Shown here piece after piece: positions 35,436 to 46,477 of a stretch of DNA of 64,000 bases. The first letter of the stretch is position 1. Each line of letters starts with the position of its first letter. Made by a program: the position numbers and the translations under genes. Under the pieces are notes generated by a model that worked only from the letters and a program-made list of their open reading frames with translations, did not search any database and was not told where the DNA came from. The stretch is from Metallyticus violacea (Eukaryota; Arthropoda; Insecta; Mantodea; Metallyticidae): the NCBI GenBank assembly GCA_030762175.1, contig CM060846.1:310840512-310904511 (forward strand), given 5' to 3'.

Positions 35436-37874
35436 TTCCATTTAAAATGCAATCATTATCTTGAAATTCAAAAGCCAAAAAGAATTGTCTTTAAAAAAAA
35501 CAAACAAACAAATACAAAGAAATCTAGACTGTCAAACAATGCATCTCTATCTGATAGCTCAAAATATAACTGTATAAACTTTGCTTTTCGCACTCTAACT
35601 GAGAAAACTGTGCAAATGGGTTCGTAGGTTCAGTGTCAACTGTATCATGACATGTGTTGAAGCAAAAAATTATACCTGTTTTATGTGGATTGTGTTTGGA
35701 CTGGTAAGACTTGTACCACTAGCAATATGATTAGATATTTGTACTTCATGTAACATCCATAAGAAACTTTTTAAAAAAGTTAATATCGCTATGCGTGTCG
35801 GTGTTATTTGTTATTTGTTTAACCAGATGTTTATAAAATAAGAAGGGCAGAATTATGCACATTTTGATCGGAATTGTATCGCTTTAACCTAAGAAATTGG
35901 AAACTAGAAGTTGAAAGAGGTTGTGAAAACATTTGGAGCTCAGTGGCGAAATGTACATATGTTGTATTCTTACTAAGAACCTACAAAAACTTACGTCAGA
36001 GAAATACAAAGTATTTATTGGGGCTCAGAGAATGATGCTGGTGTGTAATATTTATGTATTAAAATATCTGAGTAGTTCCAAATCATTATAATTTTCATTG
36101 TTAATTTTTACTATACTATTTAGCCATTAGATTAGGAAAAAACGTGTTGAAAGAAATATCGGATCCAAAAATAGGTACTCAGATAGTAACATGTGTTCTC
36201 GAACATTTTGTTGCACGGGCCTTTAACAACTCCAAAGCTACAACCGTGTTTACAGATGGTCAGGAGTGTTGAAAACACAATAGCTTACCTTAAAAATAAT
36301 TTATTCTATCTAATGTAGAGTATTAAATCAGTGTATCAAACAGGTAATTTATTAATTGAAGTTAATGAAAAGGAGTTCTCAAAACGTCTTACCACTTCCT
36401 CAAAAACCTGTACACTTAGTGACGAGGGTTTTCTAGCACTCTGTAGGTTGTAAAATATATCTTAGGTTAATTGATATGATTTACTCACTTACAAAAATAA
36501 ATCAATTTATACTATTTCGCTTTGTGTCATTTCCACATTTCAATGTTTAATGCTTCAAATAATTAAAAAATAAAAATTGTTGCTATTCTCTCAATTTCAC
36601 TAGATAGCTCCTTACAGTGATTAAGGTGGTGAAATATATCATACATAAATTACATAGATATTATAATTAATTGTCATTTGAAAATTATGGCAAATTTAAG
36701 ATGGCTAATTGATTACTCACTTATAACTGCATAAAACAAAGTGTAACTATTGTTAGTTATTGCAAGAAAAGTTGAATATTTTGTTTAATTCCTTTTACAA
36801 ATTCAAGTTGTAGTCGTTCTGTATAGATAGAAACTTCACAGGTAATTATTGCTAGAAATTTTATCAAGTGTGTGAAGATATTCGTTAACAACATAACACT
36901 TTCTAATAAAAAATAAAAATTAGCTGCATTTCCTTGCAAGCATAACTTTTGGGATTGTTGTTGCTCATATAATGAATATTAATTTTTAGACAAGCGAAAC
37001 TTTTATATGTTCCAGTATTTACTTTTGTGTTTATTCCTTTAGGTATCTATATTATCAGAAATACTTATTTTTAAACCTTAGATACATATTTTGTAAGCAC
37101 ATTGTACTACCTTTAAATGCGATGCGGCGTATAGTTATAGAAAGTTGCAGAGAATCCATACGCTCCCTTTAGGCTCTAGAAAATAGGAAATATACTTCTG
37201 TGTTCTACAGGTTGCATAGGTCTGCATCTCCATTATTACCTTAAAAATCACGTTAACGCTTGAATGTTCTCATGTCACGTGCGACAAAGCATCAAATGAA
37301 AAGTAATAATAAGTAAACAATGCAGTTTTTTTTGCAATTCTGATGATGTTGATAATACATTATGAAAATATGAGCAATTATTTTATATTATTTGATGGTG
37401 TAAAGCTTCTTGTTTAAAATATAACAAAAGGATGCACTACAAGTATTACTTTATGGCTCAGGAACCTGGAACATTTCAAAGCAGAAAAAGATGTGTTGCA
37501 CTTACAGATATAAAGTTACAATTTTTAGAATATGACCCAGTGAGGACGCTGAATAGGAATGGAAAAACCATAATATTGTTTCTAAGTTACAAGTGATGAT
37601 AAAATATCTAAGATACGCAATCACTACAAATCAAGAGATCAGTGAAACAGCAGTAGAAATCTATTGACAAGTTTGAAATAATGTGCTAAAAGAATAAGTA
37701 AAATGCAGTCTTGTAGTTGGAGCAGGTTTATGTGTTTAAATTACGCCAACTGCCACGGTATTTTAAAACGATGACGCAAAAAAGTCCGAAATCTTAAGCG
37801 TCATAGTTGCCTGTTATTTTATTTATTTAATACTTTGAAATATAACGAAAAATTCGAAAAAGAAACCTTATCCA
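35436..37874. other. AT-rich spacer
   Basis: No gene, SINE or tandem repeat recognised. Confidence 0.5.
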
Positions 37875-37950
37875 GGGAATAAATTCGTACTGGGAATCGA
37901 GTCCGGGCCCACCAGTTACAAACAGATAAGCTAGCATGTGACCCATGCGG
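37875..37950 (-). repeat. tRNA-like SINE head, degraded
   Basis: On the minus strand, TAGCTTATCTGTTTG (A-box-like) precedes CCCGGACTCGATTCCCAG (B-box-like) by roughly the normal tRNA distance. The downstream body is TTTCTTTTTCGAATTTTTCG and shows no clear second copy here. Confidence 0.4.
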
Positions 37951-38611
37951 GTGAACCAGGTTTATGATCAAATCCATTTTGGTGCTTATTAAGAAATCAA
38001 GGTAGAAAGAGGGAAAATGTTTGGTCATTTACTCTTTGGCTAAAAGACTTAGGAGTTGAGAAGAATTTGAGATGACCATGAAGCTAGTGCAGTTGGAAAC
38101 ATTCTGACATAGGAACTAAAATAGGTTTGCATGCTTTCTGTTCATGGTGGAAACACTATCGACTTATTCTTAGGTCATCAGTATGTGGGCTAAACCAAAA
38201 TCAAAGAAAAGGCAAGATGCAAAGGGAAAATATGACAATGAGGTAAGACTGTTATGATGAAAAGGGAAATAATAAAAGAGCTAAGCAAAAGCTGTAGTAT
38301 TATTTATATTAAATTTAATAAGTGCGACCTGGACCATACCGAATATGAGAGCTGCTCTAAGTGTTGAAGCACTGGTTCCAGTGAGACAAAGTTGTATTAG
38401 GCATCGACAGTACGAGAAGCTTGTAAATTACTTTGTGGAGTGGAAGTAATCCAGCGACGAAAAGCGAGCCACCACGCCTCGTGCCATATAAAGAACCCAC
38501 TACTTTGCATAAAAATGAACTTGGCCAACATTAAAGTGTTCCGTGCCTCCCTCTCCTTGTACGTTAGCAAGACTTCACACAAATCACTTAGAGAGTGTGG
38601 GTAACATTTAC

Positions 38612-38880
38612 TTGCCCCGTATATTTGGGAGTACCACGATCATTTCCAGGGCATACTGCATATTCCATTATCACTGTCTGCGCGAAAGTGGTGCTAAACA
38701 TTGTCGTCGTATAATAAACAAAGTCTGCCGTTTCGAGCCCAGTAAGTGATACTGCAGCTACGTTGTAAATAAATGTAGCACGTTGCCAAATGAAATGTAC
38801 AAGTCCAGTTTCACGTGTAAACAAACCGAGAACTTCTCCACTCTGCAACGTTTTGATTTCTGTCAGCTGAATTGATGATG
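38612..38880 (-). CDS. Candidate isolated exon, product unknown
   Basis: A minus-strand frame is open from 38896 to 38588. It is bounded upstream by a pyrimidine-rich tract ending in TTTCTGTTTATAG (acceptor after 38881) and downstream by CAAGTAAAT (donor at 38611-38610). The implied exon is 269 nt, with a phase 1 acceptor and a phase 0 donor. It would encode about 89 residues, including EVLGLFTRETGLVHFIWQ, FIYNVAAVSLTGLE and EYAVCPGNDRGTPKYTGQ. Composition is protein-like rather than AT-driven. I do not recognise the family. An overlapping open frame follows at 38397-38582 in another phase. It could be a true exon, a decayed coding fragment or chance. Confidence 0.3.
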
Positions 38881-38899
38881 CTATAAACAGAAACAAACA

Positions 38900-39339
38900 G
38901 AAAGATTTAAAAAGTATTTATCAGGTTTTAATAAAACAACAAACATTTCATTTATTTGTATTCTAGCATACACTTGATGGGATTTTTTCACAGGCTTAGA
39001 TCATGTACATCCTCGCCAATGAGCTTAGGCTCAACCACTTCTGACAACCAGCGACAAAGCCCATCTTCATCCTAATGAACATTTTATATATCTACACGGT
39101 CAGGAAAGCTTCTAAACTTCTTGCAGAATGTTTATTTGGTGTATTTTACATGCCTATGACAATATGGAAATATTATATTATGAAAAACACTTTCTTCGTT
39201 GTGTCTTTTTTTTTACTTGTTTATTGTAAATATAGATAGATTTTCAAAGAGGTAATTGTTTACCTACGTTAGGATTAAAGTTCGCCACGGAGGAATATTT
39301 TCACACTGCAGTACCTTATGATTTTATTGTGCATATGCA
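38900..39339. other. AT-rich spacer
   Basis: Nothing supportable. Confidence 0.5.
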
Positions 39340-39626
39340 TCCGAGGGGGTACTTGTGGGATGAGATAAGGATAACCTGGGCACCCAGGTATCTAAGGAGG
39401 AGATGCAGGGCTGGGACCCCTATCGTTTACAGCTTATAGGTTCTAGACGCTGGCTGACCCAAGGCAACCACCCCCGGTACCGCCAAGGTCTAGAGGTCCT
39501 TAGGGAGTTTCCCAGAAGCTAAGACAGGAAATAATCCTTACCGCAAGCCACTGAGCCCACCTATCCAGACGTTTCCGACCATGTAACTGATGCTATGGAA
39601 TGAAATAAAAGAATTGTAAATATTCT
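39340..39626 (+). repeat. GC-rich insert with AT-rich tail, probable old retroposon fragment
   Basis: A sharp GC rise begins at about CATCCGAGGGGGTACTTGTG and ends in GGAATGAAATAAAAGAATTG, which resembles an A-rich retroposon tail. The interior contains AACCTGGGCACCCAGG (a small palindrome), GCTGGCTGACCCAAGGC and AACCACCCCCGGTACCGCC. All frames contain stops. GGGGTAC-TTGT near its start resembles GGGGTAC-CTGT at the cut end of the family C SINE (63975), so it may be the 3' part of that family. Confidence 0.45.
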
Positions 39627-40310
39627 CCCCAATGCGGGTCTTGAGCGTTTCCGCCTTAACCTTCACGCACGGTCGTTGTTTAGCGTTTGTAAATAGATTC
39701 GTAGTTTTATTTAATTTCCTAATTCCAAATATTCGTAAAAAATTGTGTAGTTAACAATACGACAGTTTGTTTGATGAAGTCTTTATATGTGCAACTTAAG
39801 ATGAAAAGGAACGTCCATTTCGTGAGTTGGTCTATCTGCCGGTATTGCCACTGGTAAATCGGAGACCAAAGTAGTACGAATTTGTTTTCATTCGTCATGC
39901 CTTGCGCGTCACACACACCCATCAAAGTTTATTTATAATTAGCCGGATAGTCACCGTGAAGAACTGTGCCCAACTGTTTAGACAAGAATCCGACCATTAT
40001 TTATTTGTCTTTGATTGAATTTACTTTTGATGAGTGTTTCTTATTGCAATCAGAATGTTTATTTGAAACGAAATGAAATGAAATATTTATTTCGGAATAA
40101 TTAATACAAATTACAAATGTTAACTATAATTGACAAGTTTAATATACATATGTAAGAGATATTAAAGAACAAAAATATATGCATAAACTAATTTTACATT
40201 TTACCATTACAATTCACAAATTAAACAAAAATTGTACATTTTTCCCCATTGATCGCAACTTTCTGGATTCCTAAACAATTAACACCCTGGTTGTATATGC
40301 TATATATCCG
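39627..40310. other. AT-rich spacer
   Basis: No gene recognised. Confidence 0.5.
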
Positions 40311-40600
40311 TCGGTCCTGGTGGTGTAGTGGTTACCATACTTGCCGCCTACACCCAAGATCGCGGGTTCGAACCCGGCCAGGACGTAAAAATCGTAAGTA
40401 TGGCTTCCTTCGGAAGCGAAGTAAAGCCGTGGGTCCCGTGTCGTACATTTACGGCACGAAAAAGAACCTCAAGCCTGAAAGAGAGGCCTCTGAGCAAAAT
40501 TTGTCGGCCATTTCACGCCCTGAATTGAATGGGACGCTGATGACCTGAGCTGTTAAAGAGCGTCCATAAATAAATCAATCAATAAAAAAAAAAAAAAAAA
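40311..40600 (+). mobile_element. SINE family B, near full-length
   Basis: The head (GGTCCTGGTGGTGTAGTGG), A box, B box (GGGTTCGAACCCGG), body and tail match the copy at 3148. About 18 bases between GCCAGGAC and GTAAAAATCG, just 3' of the tRNA-like head, are missing. The tail is CATAAATAAATCAATCAAT plus an A run. No clear target-site duplication was seen. Open frames at 40249-40548 are SINE-derived. Confidence 0.92.
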
Positions 40601-41108
40601 CACTCTCCCCGTTTGCTTCTTTTCTCTCTGAATACATACATTCGTCATTTGCTTTAAGCACTTTTTCAACCATTACTCTCATACGTTCCCTATACACTCA
40701 CGATTTTTTTTTTCAAAAACTCCTTGGTTCCTGGTTCAAAAATGTTATCACCAATTCTGTCTGTAAATTGTCCCATTTCCTAACCCATACACATTTCTCC
40801 AATTTTTAGTTTGTAAACATTCAACTATACAGTGAAAATCTTTCTACATTTCTTCACATAGTGAACCTCTTCTTTTCCTCCTTTTAATCCACTTAACTCT
40901 AATACACCTGGTCTACCCCAGTTAACTCCCTCTTCCCCTTTTATTTCAAATATCTACATATTTTTCCCTCCCCAATTCTTTCTTAAATTTCCGATAATGT
41001 TTCAAGTACTCTTATCTTGTAAACTACTCCGTATTTCTTGCTTTCCAATATCATCTATCCTTTTCTTCACTTTATTCCATAGTCCTTTTAACTATTGTTT
41101 CTCCACTT
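40601..41108. other. Pyrimidine-rich spacer
   Basis: The plus strand is strongly biased to C and T over about 500 bases, and the bias resumes after the SINE at about 41400-41590. No gene recognised. Confidence 0.55.
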
Positions 41109-41410
41109 CACCTTTTCCACCGCCACGGGTGGCCGAGGTCGTTAAGGCGCGTACTCGTGAGCGGGAGGACTGGGGTTCGAATCCCACCAGTACCATCCTC
41201 CCTGACTGGGGTTTTTCCAGGTTTTCCTCAGCCCTCATAACTGGCAAATGCCGGGGAGGTACCATAAAATTAGGCCTGGAACGATTCCTTCCTTAAAAAC
41301 AAATCTTTCGAATATATCATTTCATTTCATGTATCATCAGTGCCCATCGCCTGTGGTGCCTCAGTAATAAAAACGGGCGTTAAACACTACTAAAAAAAAC
41401 ACCTATTCCA
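41109..41410 (+). mobile_element. SINE family A, full-length with imperfect 11-bp target-site duplication
   Basis: The body lies at about 41120-41399 with head CCGCCACGGGTGGCCGAGG, B box GGGTTCGAATCCC and tail CGGGCGTTAAACACTACT plus an A run. CACCTTTTCCA at 41109-41119 and CACCTATTCCA at 41400-41410 differ at one base. The open frame at 40997-41296 runs into this SINE and is not a gene. Confidence 0.92.
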
Positions 41411-42174
41411 AACCTCTTGAATTATTCCTTTTAGCCGAGCTAACCAACTTTTCTCCTCTTTATCTTTCTTTTGCATCTGTAAAGAGTCTTTGACTATGTC
41501 TTCATCTTATCTTGATTCTATCTTATACTAGTATTTCACAATACGTTTCACTACCATGCCTTTTCTATCAGTTCTTTCTAATTCCATAAAATGAATCTGA
41601 AAAGTAAAGTTTAGTCACTAGATATGATGAGTTAGTATACCAGATCAGTACAAACCAGGCCGTTTCATTGTCCATCTATAGCTACTATCATTGCTTGTTC
41701 ATGGTAGTAAGTAATAGCAGCAATTTCTCCTGTACATGATTTTTTATGGTTGCATTGTATGCTGAAATAAGAGCAGCGGGATAAATATATAATTATAATT
41801 ATGAAAAGTGGCTGAAACTGGTTCTATGAAAGCTGTAAACTTACCTTTAAACTACTTTGTGTCCATGAAGTATCGCCCCGGCCAGGCGGGTCAGTTTTAA
41901 GCGTGCATACGGTCAAAGTCATTAAAGGCTGGTATTTCGCGGGCCACCAAGCAGAACACAACATTGATAATTCCAAAATTAATAACCTCAATTAGGAACC
42001 TTTTATGTCATATGCCAATGCCTCTACGTTCTGGTTTTTCTAATGTCTGAAACTTCTTATTATTATAAATTAATTAACTGCTCCAAGAAAACTATTCCTC
42101 CTGGGGTATTGTTTAACTGTGATACAAAATAGGGTCTAATAATGTTTTCTCCTCCTTAAACGGTTTCAGAAAAA
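41411..42174. other. Spacer
   Basis: No gene recognised. It is pyrimidine-rich at its start. Confidence 0.5.
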
Positions 42175-42295
42175 ACCTCCTTTTATGGAAAAGAAAGAAT
42201 TAGACTTGTTTGGGTGACGGTCAAGATTCTAACAACGGATCTTTAACCATCCGTGCCGAAGTTCTAACCAACTGAGCTACCAAATCCTTCCCCAA
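42175..42295 (-). mobile_element. SINE family D, copy 1, minus strand
   Basis: The reverse complement contains TTTGGTAGCTCAGTTGG, a near-canonical A box, then TTAGAACTTCGGCACGGATGG and GATCCGTTGTTAGAATCTTG, a mutated B box. It aligns with 42470-42600 across the head, and beyond it shares CAAGTCTAATT-type body sequence. The A box is the best-preserved tRNA feature in the window, but the anticodon and T arms do not form a usable tRNA. Confidence 0.55.
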
Positions 42296-42469
42296 TCACG
42301 GATCACGTATTCCTCTCATCCCATTCTATATATTCCTTAGTACTCAAGGTTTTCTCAATTATTATATTTATACCTGCTACGAGTAGTTGGACCCAGGCTT
42401 CTAGTTTAAATACCAGTTATATAGAGGTTACTTTCTATATTAAAAGTTTTTCTTTCATATTTGCCGTGT

Positions 42470-42600
42470 GTAGGACATAAGTTTGAAAGGAACAATCAGA
42501 CTTGACTAAATTGGATCATGGCCGGGATTCATCTACGTATCTTCGGCCTTCCGTACTGAGCAAGTCTAACCCTGTGTCTACTTTCCTAGATCCTGCGTGA
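42470..42600 (-). mobile_element. SINE family D, copy 2, minus strand
   Basis: The reverse complement contains GGTTAGACTTGCTCAGTACG, GGAAGGCCGAAGATACGTAG and ATGAATCCCGGCC. These align with copy 1 as GGTTAGA-CTT, ACGGA-GG, AAGAT-CGT and GAATC-G-CC. The two copies together suggest an ancestral head with a normal A box and GGTTCGAATCCCGG B box. Confidence 0.5.
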
Positions 42601-43350
42601 AATGAATAAATGGCCGTTCAAATGAGCTGGGAATACGCCTTTTAGTGGCGAGAGGAAACTAGCAAGAAAAAACGACAAATCTCCTACTTTTGAAGGCTTA
42701 AAATGCCTAGTTATCTCAGCTGTATTATCTGGATTAATAGTTCAAGTGTTAGTAGCTTTAATTCCCACCTGGTCTCTTTACATTTATTAGAATATCTGAA
42801 TTTCTTCTATTTTGCAGTTTTATTTCCAATGCTTAGTAGATTTTAATTTTTCTTGTATGTATAATACAAGTACTCCACTAGTAGGTGGGAAGGGTGGAGT
42901 TCAAATGTTTTTGTGGAATTTATCACATTATCATTACAATATATTATGAAGAGGGACCAGGTAAGAAATATGTGACTCCAACAAAATACACTGGAAAATG
43001 TGGCAAACGAAAATGAAATTTTCCTTCTTTGAATCCAACTTTACCAAGTGCAACCAAAATTATCCGAAATCGAACTAACTCAGGAAGCGGATCCTTTTTA
43101 AACCCCAGGGGCATCTACTAGCAAGGCCACAAATTTTGCTAACGCAGTTACATTTTTCTATTTAATTCTGTACTCTGTGGTTATAAGTGCATTGGACATA
43201 AATATACAATTGTTACATTAAACACGTGCCAATAAAATCATTAATGAGGATATTACTTTTAATTTCATGTAGATGTACTTATTTAAAAATATATTTTATT
43301 TAGCACTCTTTCGTTAGGAAGGAGGCTAGTAGTAATGAATGGTAGTGATT
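42601..43350. other. AT-rich spacer
   Basis: No gene recognised. Confidence 0.5.
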
Positions 43351-43600
43351 AGGCATCGGGATTATTAAGCACATACATAAAGTCAGGTGCACACAAACAT
43401 ATGCTGGGGGCCCCCGCCTAGCAGATAAACAGGAGCTAATGAGTGAGAGGGTAAGAGGGTAGGGCGGTTTGTGGCCTAATGTACTCCTGTCTATTGTCTA
43501 CAGTTCAATACCAACCTAACGATATTCTGCTCTATTTCGGTTTTAGTGCTTAGGGATTCTGATGCTTAGTAATTAGTGTATTTTTTTTTTTTTTTTTTTT
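43351..43600 (+). repeat. Unnamed interspersed repeat family E, copy 2
   Basis: The counterpart of 35178-35435. It contains a GC-rich block, GCTGGGGGCCCCCGC, near 43403, and ends in a T run of about 20 at 43579-43600. The run may be the tail of the element or a later expansion. Confidence 0.7.
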
Positions 43601-44259
43601 CTGTTTGAACTAAGCGCGCCAACCGTGGTTTTTCTCGAAAGTATACTAATTTATCCAGTAATATATAGTCAAGCAAATTTCTCCATACTGTAGCGAAGTT
43701 CGTGATGATTGTCCTTTATTAACTCAGTTAGTAGAATCTTAATAGTTAACGTTGTTGTTGTCTAAAGACCTTTTGTCCTTTAAGTATCATTTCTCTACAT
43801 ATATGCAACCCTATAAATATTTACTTTTGTGTCGGCCCCGTTTATTAACGGGGAGAGAGGGCAATGACAGTGTTGGACTTTGCTGGCAGATAGGATGGAG
43901 GAAGAAGGAGTAGGTAAATTTTTAAATAAAGTGAGAAATCTCAGATCGTAAGAGGCAGACAACTGGAAAGGGAGGTAGGGGAACATGGGCCAAAATATTT
44001 TTGGAATTATTTGTTTTTACATGTGTGTGAGAGTAAGTTATGTGCCTTTGTACTGTTTTCTTTTCTGTTCATTTATTTTTTTCAAAAATATTATATTTAT
44101 TTCTTTCATTATTCTTTATATTGTTTGTTTCTTAATAGTTAAACATTGATTTGAATAATTTCATGTATTTCCTGGTGAATTGGAAGCATGTACAGACCCA
44201 GGACCCGTGCGACATGAATGCGTTGGATTTGTAAAACAAATATATTTTTTAAATAAATA
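43601..44259. other. Spacer
   Basis: No gene recognised. The minus open frame at 43795-43986 has no domain. Confidence 0.5.
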
Positions 44260-44354
44260 CACTGCTACTGCTACTTCAACTACTGCAACTACTACTGCTA
44301 CTGCTACTGCTGCTACTACTACTGCTGTTACTACTACTACTGCTGCTGCTGCTG

Positions 44355-44407
<53 letters not shown>

Positions 44408-44424
44408 GCTGCTGCTATTACTAT

Positions 44425-44465
<41 letters not shown>

Positions 44466-44511
44466 TTAATACTACTGCTGCTATTACTATTACTACTGCT
44501 GCTATTACTAT

Positions 44512-44549
<38 letters not shown>

Positions 44550-44693
44550 TTAATACTACTGCTGCTATTACTATTACTACTGCTGCTATTACTATTACTA
44601 CTACTTCTACCACTACTACTGCTGTTGCTACTACTACTACTCCTACTGCTGCTACTACTACTCCTACTGCTGCTACTACTACTCCTACTGCTG

Positions 44694-44751
<58 letters not shown>
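44260..44751 (+). repeat. Hierarchical (ACT)n microsatellite, about 490 bp
   Basis: ACT-based repeat with interspersed GCT and ATT triplets arranged in larger units. A block beginning ACTATTAATACTACTGC starts at 44462 and again at 44546, giving an 84-bp period. Near 44630-44697 a 21-bp unit, ACTACTACTCCTACTGCTGC plus T, occurs about three times. All unit sizes are multiples of three. The long poly-Thr, poly-Leu and poly-Val frames over it are artefacts. Confidence 0.95.
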
Positions 44752-44753
<2 letters not shown>

Positions 44754-45199
44754 TTGTTTCCTTTTAGCTGTTTACCTTATTTTCTGATTGGGGAAAGACA
44801 TTACAGTTATTTACAGGAATAAGTGACTTAAAATCACACTTGGAGTGCTTCCTATCCCAAAATGTTATTCCCCGATTCAATATTTCTTCTCATGCTATCG
44901 ATCATATCTGGGTAAAGAAAATAACGTCAAACAGTATTCCATTCCAATCATGCACCAAATTGCCCTCTTTTTTTAATGTGTGAATTTATTTATTGTTGTA
45001 GTTTTAGTCTCAGTAATTAGTAGATGCATGATTAGAATAGAATAATGTTTGAGGCTCGTTTTCTTCATCCATGTAATCATGTCGATAACACGAGAAAAAT
45101 TACTTTTTTAGGGTAAGAAACATTAAAGGGTAATTTTAGGGCACTTAGCCAGCATTTGCCATTAATTACTGACGAAAATTTTAAAAAAAATCCTAGGAG
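44752..45199. other. AT-rich spacer
   Basis: Nothing supportable. Confidence 0.5.
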
Positions 45200-45270
45200 A
45201 GTGGTCAAGGCGGGAATGGAACCCGCAAATTTCTTGTTCACAAGTCACATATTTTAGTTTGGTTGGGTAT
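45200..45270 (-). repeat. tRNA-like SINE head, degraded
   Basis: On the minus strand, GCGGGTTCCATTCCCGCC forms a perfect T-stem (GCGGG with CCCGC) around a loop with one change from the B-box consensus. The A box region (AAACTAAAATATGTG) is decayed. Confidence 0.4.
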
Positions 45271-46190
45271 ATAGGGATTACACCTTGCAGTTCTGATTTG
45301 TCATTTATTTCATGTTGAAAATGTTAAAAATTTGCTTGAGCTTAACATCTTTCCCCTTCACAAGATTATCCATGTGGAAATGAAAAAAGTAACGTAGATG
45401 ATACAGCCACTACGCGGTTTTCATGGTAAAGCCATGTTTTGTGAGTGTAGTATTTAGGCCTGAACATTAAAGAGAGTTAAACCAAAAAGAACATAGAAGC
45501 ATGGAATAAAATCACAATGAAGAAAAGGACTTTGGAGGAAGACAGAAAGAAATAGCAAGTAGTCATCTGATATTATAAGTAGTTATGACGATATTGATGA
45601 TACTGCATGGAAAACATAACCCTATTTTCTAGAACGGTATTTGCAAGACTGGACTATCTAACGCTGAAAATATCCTTCCGCGTTTAATAGAACATTTACT
45701 AGCGGGGAACGAATATAGCGGAAATTAAGCTAATGCATTATTGCTCGCAGTACCGTCAGAAATAATATTAATATCAATCCGTTTATGACACAGTTGGCGA
45801 GGATGTAAATGGAAGGGAAAACTATCGCATTTTCTGTCATTGCTTAGAATATATATATTCATTTCCTCTCCAGAAATAGGTTTGTGCCTTAACGGAAAAC
45901 AGCAATTAAACCACGATAGGGGAAAATGTTGTTGCAAAATGTATTTATAATTTTTTAACTCTTTGCTCCTCTGTAATGGACACAAATGGAATATTTTTTA
46001 ATTATTACATGCTAGTAGAACTGCTGTTAAACCAAAGAAACAAGCCTCCAGATATGTACTAACATTTTCACTTTATGACAGGATAGACTAGGTGAAATTA
46101 AAGAAGAAATTAATTCAAGGGATAAATCAGCTAATTCTTATGACCTTTATGCGTATCTGAGGAAAATAATATGATTGGTAGCAGTTGTTC
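45271..46190. other. AT-rich spacer
   Basis: The minus open frame at 45725-45985 (86 codons) has no recognisable domain. Confidence 0.5.
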
Positions 46191-46477
46191 ATCCTGTAGA
46201 ATCCTACACCCAAGAACGTGTGTTCGAACTCGGGTAGGACCGATGGATTTTTTTCGGGCGTAAAAATCCTAAGTATGGCTTCCTTCGGAAGGGAAGTAAA
46301 GCCGTGGGTCCCGTGTCGTACATTTACGGCACGAAAAAGAACCTCGAGCCTGAAAGAGAGGCCTCTGAGCAAAATTTGTCGGCAGTTTCACGCCCTGAGT
46401 TGAATGGGACGCTGATGACCGGAGATGTTAATGAGCGTCCATAAATCAATCAATCAATCAAAAAAAATCCTGTAGAA
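46191..46477 (+). mobile_element. SINE family B, 5'-truncated, with 11-bp target-site duplication
   Basis: The body at 46202-46466 starts inside the tRNA head (CCTACACCCAAGAACG), lacking about 35 bases including the A box. It is otherwise close to the copy at 3148. ATCCTGTAGAA at 46191-46201 is repeated exactly at 46467-46477. Truncation at the 5' end with an intact duplication shows that the truncation happened during insertion. Confidence 0.92.

Noticed and set aside
40249..40548. 99-codon frame with HPRSRVRTRPGR
   Set aside because: It lies inside SINE family B. The same applies to frames at 3111-3302, 15718-15951, 46127-46403 and 63809-63991.
42215..42290. Possible functional tRNA gene because of the excellent TAGCTCAGTTGG A box
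   Set aside because: The B box is mutated, the stems do not pair, and a second decayed copy with a shared downstream body shows it is a SINE.
44161..44822. Long open frames of up to 195 codons rich in Thr, Leu or Val
   Set aside because: They are translations of the ACT microsatellite in different frames and strands.
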